From Planctomycetota bacterium (GTDB taxonomy: Bacteria; Planctomycetota; SZUA-567; H5-PLA8): a DNA stretch of 64,000 nt. Below are positions 15,099 to 24,467 of the stretch, one piece after another (position 1 is the first letter of the stretch; each line of letters starts with the position of its first letter). The notes beneath the pieces are model-generated. The model was given only the letters and a program-made list of their open reading frames with translations. It was not told the DNA's origin and did no database searches. Position numbers and translations under genes: made by a program. The stretch spans positions 134,411-198,410 of the forward strand of contig JAKLKQ010000004.1 in assembly GCA_023150555.1 (NCBI GenBank), in the 5' to 3' direction.

Positions 15099-15860
15099 TC
15101 AGACGCCGGCCTTCTCGGCGAGTTCTTCGACCCAGGCGTAGCCCTTTTCTTCCAGTTCGAGGGCCAGCTCCTTGCCGCCGCTGCGGACGATCCTGCCGTG
15201 GGCGAGTACGTGGACGTAGTCGGGGACGATGTACTCCAGCAGCCGCTGGTAGTGGGTGACGACCAGGATCGCGCGGTCCTTGCCGCGCAGGCTGTTGACG
15301 CCGTCGGCGACGATGCGCAGGGCGTCGATGTCCAGGCCGCTGTCGGTTTCGTCCATGATGGCGAGCTTCGGGTCGAGGACGGCCATCTGGAAGATCTCGT
15401 TGCGCTTCTTTTCGCCGCCGCTGAAGCCTTCGTTGACGCTGCGCTTGAGCAGGCTCTCGTCCATCTTCAGGAGCTTGATCTTCTCCTTGGTCAGCTCGAG
15501 GAACTCCATCGGATCCAGCGGTTCCTGCCCGCGGTGTTCGCGAACGGCGTTCAGCGCCGTGCGCAGGAAGTAACTGTTGCCTACGCCGGGGATCTCGACG
15601 GGGTACTGGAAGGCCAGGAAGATGCCTTCGCGCGCGCGGGCCTCGGGGTCGAGTTCCAGCAGGTCCTTGCCTTCGTAGGTCACGGAACCGCCGGTGACCT
15701 CGTAAGCCTCGCGGCCGCAAAGCACCTGCGCGAGCGTGCTCTTACCGCTGCCGTTGGGCCCCATGATGGCGTGGACTTCGCCGGCCTTGATGGAAAGGTT
15801 CAGGCCCTTGAGGATCTGCTTGCCTTCGACGCGGGCCTGCAGGTTCTTGATTTCAAGCAT
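15099..15860 (-). CDS. sufC: Fe-S assembly ATPase SufC
   Basis: A 253-residue ABC-type ATPase. Walker A is GPNGSGKST (residues 34-42), the signature is GFSGGEKKRNEI, and Walker B with the SufC-specific extension is LAIMDETDSGLDIDAL. The switch histidine follows in VVTHYQRLL. SufC powers the SufBCD scaffold. ATG 15860 is preceded by GGAG at 8 bases and gives the family's length of about 250; an in-frame ATG at 15884 is weaker. A 115-base gap to sufB holds a dispersed repeat and no gene. Confidence 0.95.
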   Translation of the reverse strand: MLEIKNLQARVEGKQILKGLNLSIKAGEVHAIMGPNGSGKSTLAQVLCGREAYEVTGGSVTYEGKDLLELDPEARAREGIFLAFQYPVEIPGVGNSYFLRTALNAVREHRGQEPLDPMEFLELTKEKIKLLKMDESLLKRSVNEGFSGGEKKRNEIFQMAVLDPKLAIMDETDSGLDIDALRIVADGVNSLRGKDRAILVVTHYQRLLEYIVPDYVHVLAHGRIVRSGGKELALELEEKGYAWVEELAEKAGV

Positions 15861-15941
15861 GTCACGGCTCCTGGGTTGACTCATGTTTCCGGTCTTGTGC
15901 TGTCTTCTTTTCCGAAGGTATGCGCCGCAGGCGCTCCTATA

Positions 15942-15970
15942 CTGACCCCTCACTCCTGTCAGCTCGCCCT
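15942..15970 (-). repeat. Dispersed intergenic repeat, family B, diverged inverted copy
   Basis: In the sufC-sufB gap the minus strand reads GGGCGAGCTGACAGGAGTGA, close to GGGCGAGCGGTCAGGGGTGA at 38190. It is the only repeat seen inside an operon. Confidence 0.4.
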
Positions 15971-15975
15971 TGCCG

Positions 15976-17424
<1,449 letters not shown>

Positions 17425-17446
17425 CTTCGGCTCCATGTTTCGTTCC

Positions 17447-17914
17447 CTACTTGCCCGGCGCGGTCTGGCCGGCCTCGACGCCGATCCATTCGGCGGCGCC
17501 CATGTTGACGCGCGTGCGGTTGACGAGGTCCTGCAGGCTGACGTTTTGCAGCACGCCCTGCATCTGGCGCTCGGCCTCGCGGAAGGTGCTGACGATCAGG
17601 CACTTCGGGCCCAGCGAACAGCTCTTCGATTCCGCGTTGCAGTCGTACATCGGCGAGGTGCCCTCGCAGACGGCGGTCACGTCCAGCAGAGTGATCTCCG
17701 CGGGCGGGCGCCCCAGGCTGTAGCCGCCCTTGGCGCCGCGGTGCGAACGCAGCAGACCGGCTTTCGCCAGCTGCTGGAAGATCTTGGCCAGGTACGAGAC
17801 ACTCACGCGCTGCGCCGTCGCGATCTCCTCGACGGAGAAGTCCTGCCGGTCGGCGTGGGCAGCCATAAAGAAGAGGCTGTCCAGCGCGGTCTCGGTGGTC
17901 TGCGTATAGCGCAC
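17447..17914 (-). CDS. Rrf2-family Fe-S regulator of the suf operon
   Basis: A 155-residue Rrf2 (IscR/SufR-like) transcription factor. The winged helix-turn-helix (about residues 1-85) includes [23 protein letters not shown] and the wing [14 protein letters not shown]. Four cysteines at about residues 87-108 ([17 protein letters not shown]) could bind an Fe-S cluster. I choose GTG 17914, which has AGCGAGGAC just upstream. Extending to the in-frame TTG at 17977 would put coding sequence over the -10 and -35 boxes. It leads the suf operon and is probably autoregulated through the palindrome upstream. Confidence 0.88.
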   Translation of the reverse strand: MRYTQTTETALDSLFFMAAHADRQDFSVEEIATAQRVSVSYLAKIFQQLAKAGLLRSHRGAKGGYSLGRPPAEITLLDVTAVCEGTSPMYDCNAESKSCSLGPKCLIVSTFREAERQMQGVLQNVSLQDLVNRTRVNMGAAEWIGVEAGQTAPGK

Positions 17915-17948
17915 GTTGTCCTCGCTTTCTCGATACGTCCCAGAATTC

Positions 17949-17977
17949 AAAATATAGGTGGCGCGGTGCCCTGTCAA
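17949..17977 (-). promoter_or_regulatory. Sigma-70-type promoter of the rrf2-suf operon
   Basis: On the minus strand a perfect -35 (TTGACA, 17972-17977) is followed after 17 bases by TATTTT (17949-17954). The predicted start near 17941 gives a leader of about 27 bases before GTG 17914. The boxes sit directly downstream of a palindromic operator. Confidence 0.75.
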
Positions 17978-17980
17978 GAT

Positions 17981-18005
17981 AATCCAGATAAGTCATATCC
18001 GGATT
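17981..18005. promoter_or_regulatory. Palindromic operator upstream of rrf2-suf
   Basis: Two 10-base arms (AATCCAGATA and TATCCGGATT) with one mismatch flank a 5-base spacer. The 25-base element abuts the upstream side of the -35 box. Position and symmetry suit a dimeric Rrf2 regulator, although the sequence is not the classical IscR box. Confidence 0.65.
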
Positions 18006-18185
18006 ATCGCACATCGTGCACTTGTGCATAGTAGCGACATAACCCTATTGAAATATATGAGTTGCATGACAAGCACCCGGCGGTTTTGTTGAAACTACAT
18101 TACACAAATTTGCTGGTTGGGCTGCCCGTTCGCTGCTAAACCGAAGGGCAGTACCTCACCCCCACTATTGATCGAAAGGGCAAAC

Positions 18186-19040
18186 ATGATTTGGAAAGCC
18201 GACGATAACCAGCGTTGCACAAAGGCTCCATTGACCTCAGCGATGCTCGAGAAATGGGAGAAGAAATACGGCCTCAAACTTCCGGAGCGCCTTGTCGCAG
18301 AGTTCAATAGCAAGAACGGAGGAACTCTTGCTATTAACCGATTCAAGGTTGGCGAGGAAATCATCAACATCCACGAGATATTTGGGATCTCGCCCGATGA
18401 CCAGTATTCCTGCATGGCGCCGCTCTCCAACTGGCATTCGTGGGAAGAGGAAGGACTGAACCTCAAGGACCATGGAGATCCCAAGAAACTGGTACTGCTC
18501 TACGGAGATGGGCATTTCTACTATTGCCTGGACTATAACGGAACCCCGGCGGGAAAGCCGAAGATCTCCTATGTAGACATCGAGTGCAGCTCAAAGAAGG
18601 CAGCGGTCTGCTCGTCTTTTGACGAACTGATCGCATCGGCGTATTCCGGCGACGAAAAGCCGAGAATCGAGTACGGGGCTGGGTGGAAAGGTTACACCAT
18701 TCTCGTCAAGGATACTGTGCCAGTCGAGGGGCGCTTCATTTCAAATACGCTCGGCACAAAGGGCGGGAAGGTCCGGCTGCAGACAGAAATCCGAGACGAA
18801 GACAAACAGGAACTGGGCGAAATGACCTGGCGCCTGAAGAGTCTGGAAGTTGTTCTTGGCGTCAGCGAAGAAAACCAGCTTGAACTTAACATCAAGTCTG
18901 TCGGCGATGGGTCCAGCGCGATTCTCGAGGATGGACGCTGGATAAACGAGCGTTTCTGCTGGAGGACAACCATCCATTCAAAATCGGCAGACAAACTCGA
19001 AAAGGCCTTTCGATTCCTGGTAGCCAGTAAGAAAGGATGA
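18186..19040 (+). CDS. SUKH (SMI1/KNR4) family protein, paralogue 1
   Basis: A 284-residue protein. The N-terminal part (about residues 15-75) has the SUKH pattern LEKWEKKYGLKLPERLVAEF then NGGTLAINRF and IHEIFGIS. SUKH domains often act as immunity proteins against bacterial toxins, or bind partners in other contexts. The C-terminal half (about 155-284) begins with PRIEYGAGWKGYTILVKDTV; I cannot assign it to a family, but it recurs in the next gene. ATG 18186 has GAAAGGGC upstream. Base composition is visibly less GC-rich than neighbouring genes, with more A/T in third positions, which suggests acquisition. No toxin gene is adjacent. Confidence 0.75.
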   Translation: MIWKADDNQRCTKAPLTSAMLEKWEKKYGLKLPERLVAEFNSKNGGTLAINRFKVGEEIINIHEIFGISPDDQYSCMAPLSNWHSWEEEGLNLKDHGDPKKLVLLYGDGHFYYCLDYNGTPAGKPKISYVDIECSSKKAAVCSSFDELIASAYSGDEKPRIEYGAGWKGYTILVKDTVPVEGRFISNTLGTKGGKVRLQTEIRDEDKQELGEMTWRLKSLEVVLGVSEENQLELNIKSVGDGSSAILEDGRWINERFCWRTTIHSKSADKLEKAFRFLVASKKG

Positions 19041-20020
19041 CTTTCATGGAGTTTCATTTTGAACGTGAGAAGAAGAAGTTTACGAAGGCCGCAGTATCCG
19101 AGGCCGCACTTCGCGCGTATGAGAAGAAGCACGGCATCCGGTTCCCTAAGACCCTTCGTGACGCGCTGTTGAAGATGAATGGCGGAACCATGAAGCCGGA
19201 TAACTTCAAAGTGAACGGTCTCAACTATTTCATTCAGGGTTTTTGGGGCATCATCACCAAAGGGCCCGGCTGGCCCAGGCTTCATCCCGTGAGCGATTAC
19301 ATGGACAAAAGCGACCCCAAAGCGTCTGTGTGGGTTGTAAAACTGCCAAACCGAAAGGATGACCCCAAGAAGATCTTTCTGTTTGGCAATTTATGGCTGG
19401 CAGATGTCTACTACGGATTGAACTGGAACGAAAAGAGCGGAGAGCCGTCGGTCTGGTGTTTCGAGGAAACCAGCCGTGGGAAAACCGCACTGAAGCTCGC
19501 GGACTCCTGGGACGAATTGTTGGGGCGAGCCTATTCGGGCGAAAAAAAGAACACTGTTGAATTCGGCGCTGGATGGGAAGGCTATACTATGCTGCTGAAG
19601 GATTCTGTGGATTACACAGAAAACCCCAGCACCGATCGGTGCAACCTGGGCATCAAAGGCTCGATGGTTCGCGTACAAGTGGAATCGATCAGGGATAGAG
19701 AATCCAAATCAGACGATTACCGGACTTTGGAAGAGCACGAATTCCGGATTTCGAAATTGGACCTATCGAGCCTGCGCGTCTTGAACCGTCGTGACTGTAG
19801 CAAACCTACCTATTCTCTAGGCGTGGCGGCCTCCATGACTGAAAGGTCTTCCTGCAGCCACTACGCCGAAGGAGATTGGCAAAACAGCGAAGGCAAGGAC
19901 GAGTTCCGAGTGGAACTCCGCACGAGTTCTTTGGACGGTGTCCTGAAAGCGTTCCGGACCCTGTTCGATCGGGCCCGCGAGGAAAAAGTCAGGAAGAAGC
20001 CGAGTAGAAAGAAGCGTTAG
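19037..20020 (+). CDS. SUKH (SMI1/KNR4) family protein, paralogue 2
   Basis: A 327-residue protein with the same layout as the preceding gene: SUKH-like residues about 20-80 (LRAYEKKHGIRFPKTLRDALLKMN, NGGTMKPDNF, written with a break) and a C-terminal domain starting EFGAGWEGYTMLLKDSV. Its ATG overlaps the TGA of paralogue 1 (ATGA), so the two are translationally coupled and probably arose by duplication. A second ATG lies three codons in. It ends with a Lys/Arg-rich tail and its stop overlaps by 4 bases the stop of the convergent MIP18-type gene. Function is unknown; an immunity role is only an inference from SUKH. Confidence 0.75.
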   Translation: MTFMEFHFEREKKKFTKAAVSEAALRAYEKKHGIRFPKTLRDALLKMNGGTMKPDNFKVNGLNYFIQGFWGIITKGPGWPRLHPVSDYMDKSDPKASVWVVKLPNRKDDPKKIFLFGNLWLADVYYGLNWNEKSGEPSVWCFEETSRGKTALKLADSWDELLGRAYSGEKKNTVEFGAGWEGYTMLLKDSVDYTENPSTDRCNLGIKGSMVRVQVESIRDRESKSDDYRTLEEHEFRISKLDLSSLRVLNRRDCSKPTYSLGVAASMTERSSCSHYAEGDWQNSEGKDEFRVELRTSSLDGVLKAFRTLFDRAREEKVRKKPSRKKR

Positions 20021-20328
20021 CCGAAGCCCAGCATGTTGAACTGGAGCTTGCCTTCGAAGGTCATCTTGTCCTTGTTCCAAGGTGGTTCCCAGACCAAGTT
20101 CACGTCGACCTTTGTCACGCCGTCCAGCCGCCCGATGGCCTCGCGGACCTTCGCGGTCAGCTGGTCGCCGACGGGGCAGGCGGGGTTGGTCAGCGTCATC
20201 TGCACGACAGCGTGGCCGGGCGCGGGCTGGTCGAGCTTGTAGATTAGCCCCAGATCCAGGATGTTGATGGGGATCTCCGGATCGAAGATCTCGCGCAGGG
20301 CTTCACGCATCTGTTCCGTCGTTGCCAT
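20017..20328 (-). CDS. MIP18/DUF59 metal-sulfur cluster assembly protein
   Basis: A 103-residue single-domain DUF59 protein: EIFDPEIPINILDLGLIY, then LTNPACPVGDQLTAKVREAI with the conserved Cys, and VWEPPWNKDKMTFEGKLQFNMLGFG. It resembles the C-terminal half of SufT encoded at 12.7-13.3 kb and PaaD-type proteins. It should assist Fe-S insertion into a client. It sits next to an NnrS-like gene and shares its strand, with a gap of about 50 bases, so it may be in that transcript. Confidence 0.85.
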   Translation of the reverse strand: MATTEQMREALREIFDPEIPINILDLGLIYKLDQPAPGHAVVQMTLTNPACPVGDQLTAKVREAIGRLDGVTKVDVNLVWEPPWNKDKMTFEGKLQFNMLGFG

Positions 20329-20381
20329 ATGCGCCGTCTCCACCCGTAGGCATTCTACCTTACCGGCAGGGTGGGGCGCAC

Positions 20382-22247
20382 TCAAGTCGGTAGCGCGGCT
20401 TCCTTTTTCAGGGCCTGGCGGGCCGGGGCCGGTGAAGCAGGAAAGGCGGCCTGGTTGAGCGCCTCGAGCAGCTTCGCCAGATCGACGCCCTTGATGCCGG
20501 CGGCCTGCTTGACCGAGACGTTGCGCGCCAGCGTCTTGCGCAGGAAAGGGTTCTCGAGCAGATCGAAGCCGTGGGCGACGAAGACGGGCAGCGTCGCGGG
20601 GAAGAGATCCAGGACCGTGGCGACCTTCATCGATTCCTCGATGCGCAGGACCTTCGCCGCATCCGGCACGACCTGGGGTTCGGCGGCGTGGCGCCCGTTC
20701 ATCACCGACCAGAGGTGCACGCCCCACAGGGCGATGCCGGTGACCTCTAGCACCCCGCTGATGCCGGCGACCGGGTAGGCGAACTCCTTCATCGCCGGCA
20801 CGTCGGTGAGGATCTGGAAGAAGACGCGCATCGCGCAGCCGGTGTTGACCAGCACGAAGGTGGGCCACAGCGCGGTCAGTTTCGCGGCGTCGGCGCCGGC
20901 CAGCGTCGGCACGACCTTGGACGCGACGCCCAGGATCATCAGCGTGATGAAGCCCACCGTGATGGCGTGGCGCGTGGCGCCGTAGTAGGCGTGCGAGAAG
21001 CCGTGGCCGTGCACGCCGTAGTACCAGCGCAGGTACAGCGGCATGACCGCCAGCATCGCGACGGAGAAGAGCAGCCAGCCGAAGGCCGTGCGCAGGAACT
21101 TCAAGCTGCGGTCCTCGGTCCCGCAGGCCTTGAAGACCTTCCAGTCCAGTGCCAGCGCCGTCACGATGCCGCCGAACGCCAGCATCGCGGCGTACAGAGC
21201 GATACCGTAGCCCATCGCATGCCCGGTGCGCACCATCAGCACGAAAGCGCAGCCTTCGGCCAGGATCGCAAGCACCAGCGGCGCCAGCAGCGCGGCGCTG
21301 AGGCGCTTGCTGGGCTCCTTGAATCCGTAGATGCCCGGCAGAAAGCGCTGCGAGACACCCAGGATCATCAGCGTCGCGAAGCCGTGGATCTGGAAGTCGC
21401 GCAGCGGCGCCTGGTAGGCGGCCACCCGCGCGAGCAGCTGCTTCTCGGTCGGCGCGGTGGTGGTAACCCAGAGCAGACCCAGGTCCCAGAAGGCCTGCAG
21501 CACGAAGAAGAAGAGTGCCGCCAGGATGTAACGGTCGTGGATCTCGTAGGGTTTGCCGCTGCCGGCAAAGGTCTTGAGCAGGATGAAGACGAACATTCCG
21601 ATGGCGATGAGTTCCAGCGTGCAGGCTGCGAACGCGCCATAGAAGAGGAGGGGACTCTGGTCGTGCAGGGGCTCGCAGAAGACCCGCAGCAGGATCCCCG
21701 CCGCCATCAGCCAGAAGGTGGCGCGCGCCAGGTGCGGCCGGTGCAGCTCCGTGTGCTTGAAGCGCGGGAAGGCCTGGTAGGCGAAGCCCATCACGAACAG
21801 CCCTACCCAGCCGAAGATCATCGCGTGGCCGTGGGCGTTGACGGAGAAGATCGAGTTGATCGTGAACTGCTGCGAATAGCCGATCTTCAGCAGCAGCAAC
21901 GCGCCCCACACCGCGCCGGCGGTCAGCACCACCGCGATGCCGCCCTTGAAGAAGAGCTTGTAGATCGTGTCGCCAGGGCCGGGCTCGTAGGCCACCGCGG
22001 CCGGCGCGGGCTGCGCCAGGGCAGCGTGCAGTTCGTCCATGAGCTTGTCCAGCTCCACGCCGTGCGCGCGGGCGAAGAAGCCCAGGGTCTCCTGCGGGCC
22101 CAGTTCGCCGCCGCAGCCCTTCAGGCCGTAGCGGTCGAAGACGATGCGCAGCTGCGGATGTGCGCGCAGCGCCTCGGGAATCAGGTCGTCGGGGGTCAGG
22201 CGCGGGCTGGGCGCGCCTTTGGGCGCGAGAGCGGCAGATGCTTCCAT
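20382..22247 (-). CDS. NnrS-like polytopic membrane protein with N-terminal DUF542 and C-terminal DUF1858
   Basis: A 621-residue fusion. Residues about 20-75 form a DUF542 (ScdA_N)-like domain (HPQLRIVFDRYGLKGCGGEL). Residues about 100-515 carry around a dozen hydrophobic helices with conserved histidine segments, NAHGHAMIFGWVGLF, QIHGFATLMILGVSQRF and ATRHAITVGFITLMILG. These resemble NnrS and haem-copper oxidase subunit I proteins and could bind haem. Residues about 550-605 look like DUF1858 (TVLDLFPATLPVFVAHGFDLL). NnrS proteins protect against nitric oxide, and DUF542/DUF1858 modules occur in NO-related and Fe-S repair proteins. The adjacent NsrR-like gene supports that role. Catalytic identity is not certain. 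Confidence 0.7.
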   Translation of the reverse strand: MEASAALAPKGAPSPRLTPDDLIPEALRAHPQLRIVFDRYGLKGCGGELGPQETLGFFARAHGVELDKLMDELHAALAQPAPAAVAYEPGPGDTIYKLFFKGGIAVVLTAGAVWGALLLLKIGYSQQFTINSIFSVNAHGHAMIFGWVGLFVMGFAYQAFPRFKHTELHRPHLARATFWLMAAGILLRVFCEPLHDQSPLLFYGAFAACTLELIAIGMFVFILLKTFAGSGKPYEIHDRYILAALFFFVLQAFWDLGLLWVTTTAPTEKQLLARVAAYQAPLRDFQIHGFATLMILGVSQRFLPGIYGFKEPSKRLSAALLAPLVLAILAEGCAFVLMVRTGHAMGYGIALYAAMLAFGGIVTALALDWKVFKACGTEDRSLKFLRTAFGWLLFSVAMLAVMPLYLRWYYGVHGHGFSHAYYGATRHAITVGFITLMILGVASKVVPTLAGADAAKLTALWPTFVLVNTGCAMRVFFQILTDVPAMKEFAYPVAGISGVLEVTGIALWGVHLWSVMNGRHAAEPQVVPDAAKVLRIEESMKVATVLDLFPATLPVFVAHGFDLLENPFLRKTLARNVSVKQAAGIKGVDLAKLLEALNQAAFPASPAPARQALKKEAALPT

Positions 22248-22285
22248 GGCGGTATCCTGTCTATGCCATCACGGCGTGCGGCGGG

Positions 22286-22747
22286 TTACTCGTCCGGGCC
22301 GACGCTGACCTTGGTCTGGGCCTTCAGCTTCTTGATGCCTTCATGGCCGTTGCCGTTCACGAGGTCGGCCAGCGTGGTGTTCTTGAAGAGGTCCAGGATC
22401 TGGACCTTCACGCGCTTCCAGTTCTTGTGCATCAGGCAGGGCGTTGCGTCGTCGCAGGTGTCGAAACCCAGCAGGCAGCGTTCGAAGCGGTCGGACTGTT
22501 CCACGGCCAGCAGCACGTCGTAGACGGTGACCGACGCCGGATCGCGCGCGAGCTTGAAGCCGCCCTTGCGCCCGCGGCGGGACTCGAGCAGCCCGTGGCG
22601 GCTGAGCTGTCCGAGGATCTTGGACAGGTACATGCCCGGAATCGCGAGTTGCTCGCCCATCTCCAGCGCCAGGACATAGCGCTCGGGGGGTTGGGCCGCG
22701 ATGTGCAGCATCGCGCGCATCGCGTATTCGCCGGTCAACGTCAGCAT
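22286..22747 (-). CDS. NsrR-like Rrf2-family regulator
   Basis: A 153-residue Rrf2 protein. The winged helix-turn-helix region has YLSKILGQLSRHGLLESRRGRKGGF. Three cysteines spaced C-x6-C-x5-C (RCLLGFDTCDDATPCLMHKNW, with one break) followed by H-K-x-W match NsrR-type Fe-S ligands, where the cluster senses nitric oxide. It is the first gene of a minus-strand unit with the NnrS-like gene 38 bases downstream. ATG 22747 has AGGAG at 22754-22758. Control probably works through the palindrome over its promoter. Confidence 0.85.
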   Translation of the reverse strand: MLTLTGEYAMRAMLHIAAQPPERYVLALEMGEQLAIPGMYLSKILGQLSRHGLLESRRGRKGGFKLARDPASVTVYDVLLAVEQSDRFERCLLGFDTCDDATPCLMHKNWKRVKVQILDLFKNTTLADLVNGNGHEGIKKLKAQTKVSVGPDE

Positions 22748-22761
22748 AGAGCGCTCCTAAC

Positions 22762-22800
22762 TATATAACACGATTAATATATCCGTAAATACGATTACGG
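22762..22800 (-). promoter_or_regulatory. Promoter with Rrf2-type palindrome upstream of the NsrR-like gene
   Basis: On the minus strand TTTACG (22784-22789) and TATATA (22762-22767) are spaced by 16 bases. A perfect inverted repeat, CCGTAA at 22783-22788 and TTACGG at 22795-22800 with a 6-base spacer, overlaps the -35 box. That placement would let the regulator block its own operon. Confidence 0.6.
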
Positions 22801-22952
22801 AAAGTGAAAAATCGAGACGGGCGCCAATCCATTTGCAACTAATGAAACGACATTGGGTTACGGCAAGGGACCAGCCTTGGAATTGCCGAAGCAGTCATGC
22901 GAAACGCAGTCCGCGGGGTTGGGCAATTAGGCGCTTAAGAATTGGGTAGGGA

Positions 22953-23029
22953 TGGTGGGCGCACCAGGATTCGAACCTGGGACCTCATGGGTGTGATCCA
23001 TGCGCTCTAACCAGCTGAGCTATGCGCCC
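22953..23029 (-). tRNA. tRNA-Val (anticodon CAC)
   Basis: The minus strand folds as a full cloverleaf. The 7-base acceptor stem GGGCGCA pairs with TGCGCCC, the D arm has GCTCAGCTGGTTAGAGC, the anticodon stem CATGG/CCATG encloses loop ATCACAC, and the T arm has GGTTCGAATCC. The anticodon is CAC, reading GUG valine codons. The 3' CCA is encoded at 22953-22955. Confidence 0.95.
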
Positions 23030-23383
23030 GCGGCGGCCTGAACGACGGCGCCGATGCCTTCGCAGTATTGAAGGGGAGCCCCGCATTTTCAAGTCCCCCC
23101 GGGGAACATTCGGCGCTGAACCGTCGCAGTCCACCAACCCGCGGCTACTGGTCTGGATGGGCCACGATCAGACGCGAAGTTCGGCAGAGTGGGCGTCCAG
23201 CCGCGCGGACGCGGTGCTTCATTCCGGGAATCCGGAACCCGAAGAGGCCTGCCAGGAGACTGTAACTCGTTGAATACATTAAGGTTGCAGAAAGATCGCC
23301 GCCACATGAAGGTCTGGCACGGGTTCTGCAATGATTCGACCGGTGGGCCGGGCGAAGAGGCCAGCGCGGGAAAGGAACGGACC
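23030..23383. other. Intergenic stretch, no gene seen
   Basis: About 350 bases between tRNA-Val and the response-regulator gene. It is GC-rich at the left and moderately AT-rich around 23265-23290, where the downstream promoter may lie. Frames through it are short or out of register, and I see no RNA structure or repeat I can support. Confidence 0.35.
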
Positions 23384-23884
23384 ATGGCAACGGAAACGGA
23401 CGGCAAGGTGCGCAAGCGGATCCTGGTGGTGGACGACGAGCCGTCCATCCGCGAGTTCTTCAAGTTCGTTCTCGAGAGCGAAGGCTGGGAGGTCCATGAG
23501 GCCGGAAGCGCCGAGGATGCGCTGGCCCAGTTCGAGAAGCACGACTTCGACCTGATCACACTCGACTGCCTGATGCAGGGTACCGACGGGCTGGAATGCC
23601 ACCGCGCGCTCTCGGAGCGCTACGGTTACGGCGAGGCCCGGCAGGAATCGGACCAGCCCAAGCTTCCGCCGATCCTGGTCATCACCGGCTGGTACGAACT
23701 CGAGGACGTGCAGCGCATGATCTTCGGCGAGCGCGTGGTGGGCATCCTGCGCAAGCCGGTCTCGGCCGAGAAGTTGCTGGAAGTCGTGCGCGACCATGTA
23801 CGCTGGGAAGGCCTGCGGCACATGCGCCGCGTAAAGTCCATTACGCGCCAGATCCATAAATCTCAGGCTGCCTGCCATGCTTGA
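23384..23884 (+). CDS. Single-domain response regulator (CheY-like receiver)
   Basis: A 166-residue receiver protein. The acidic pair Asp17-Asp18 (ILVVDDEPS), the phospho-acceptor Asp61 (DLITLDCLMQG), the conserved Thr (ILVITGWY) and the Lys near residue 126 (GILRKPVS) are all present, so it should be phosphorylated by a histidine kinase. There is no DNA-binding output domain; a basic C-terminal tail of about 30 residues follows the receiver. ATG 23384 has GGAAAGGAACGG upstream. The next gene's ATG overlaps its last codons, so the two are coupled. No kinase is encoded nearby. Confidence 0.9.
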   Translation: MATETDGKVRKRILVVDDEPSIREFFKFVLESEGWEVHEAGSAEDALAQFEKHDFDLITLDCLMQGTDGLECHRALSERYGYGEARQESDQPKLPPILVITGWYELEDVQRMIFGERVVGILRKPVSAEKLLEVVRDHVRWEGLRHMRRVKSITRQIHKSQAACHA

Positions 23885-24386
23885 ACGGGCGAACGCTTTG
23901 AGCGAAACGAGCGGCGAGGCGGGCGGCGGGGTGCCCTCCACAGCCCGAGTCTTGCTGGCCGCGAAGAGCGCCGGCGAGATGCGAAGCCTGGCGCGGGTGC
24001 TGCGCGCGCGGGGCTACGAAGTGGACGAGGCCACGTCGTCGCGCAACGTCTATCGGCTGCTGGCTGCCGCCGATTTCGACCTGTGGATTTTCGACGCGCG
24101 GATGCTGTGCCTGGCCTCGTCGGCGGTGTGGGCCAGCCTGCGGTACGCCCACACCGAGGGGCGCGGGCGGCCGGCTTCGCCGGTGTGCCCGGTGCTGGTG
24201 CTGACCCGCCGCGGGGACACTTGGGCGGGGGACACTCTGTCCGCCGCGGCGCGTTCGATCGCGTTGATGAGCTGGAACCCCGAGGCGTGGCGGCTGGGTT
24301 TGCTGGAAGTGCCGTGCGACGACGCGCTACTGGCACGCACGGCCGAGGCGCTGCTGCCGGCGGAGGCGCCGCTGGCGCGCGGGTGA
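23877..24386 (+). CDS. Degenerate receiver-like protein
   Basis: A 169-residue protein whose residues about 22-125 look like a receiver fold: ARVLLAAKSAGEMRSLARVL, GYEVDEATSSRNVYRLL and DFDLWIFDARML. The acidic pair is replaced (LLAAKSAGE against VVDDEPS), so Mg-dependent phosphorylation is unlikely, although an Asp is kept in IFDARM. It overlaps the preceding response regulator by 8 bases and is translated from ATG 23877. The pairing suggests a partner or decoy that binds the active receiver or its kinase. The assignment as pseudo-receiver is inference from pattern, not a close match. Confidence 0.6.
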   Translation: MLERANALSETSGEAGGGVPSTARVLLAAKSAGEMRSLARVLRARGYEVDEATSSRNVYRLLAAADFDLWIFDARMLCLASSAVWASLRYAHTEGRGRPASPVCPVLVLTRRGDTWAGDTLSAAARSIALMSWNPEAWRLGLLEVPCDDALLARTAEALLPAEAPLARG

Positions 24387-24406
24387 CGGGCTGTTTCCAT
24401 TCGGAC

Positions 24407-24441
24407 AAAAGAAAACCGGAGCGCTGAAGAGCGCTCCGGTT
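24407..24441 (-). terminator. Intrinsic terminator after the S1 gene
   Basis: A 12-base-pair hairpin (arms 24414-24425 and 24430-24441) with a GAAG loop on the plus strand. On the minus strand it is followed by TTTTCTTTT, 26 bases after the end of the S1 gene. There is no T tract on the plus-strand side. Confidence 0.9.
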
Positions 24442-24467
24442 CATGTATCGGTGAACGGCGCCGCCCC

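Noticed and set aside
17447..17977. Longer N-terminus for the suf Rrf2 regulator from TTG 17977
   Set aside because: It would run through the -10 and -35 boxes and has no ribosome site; GTG 17914 has both position and a ribosome site in its favour.
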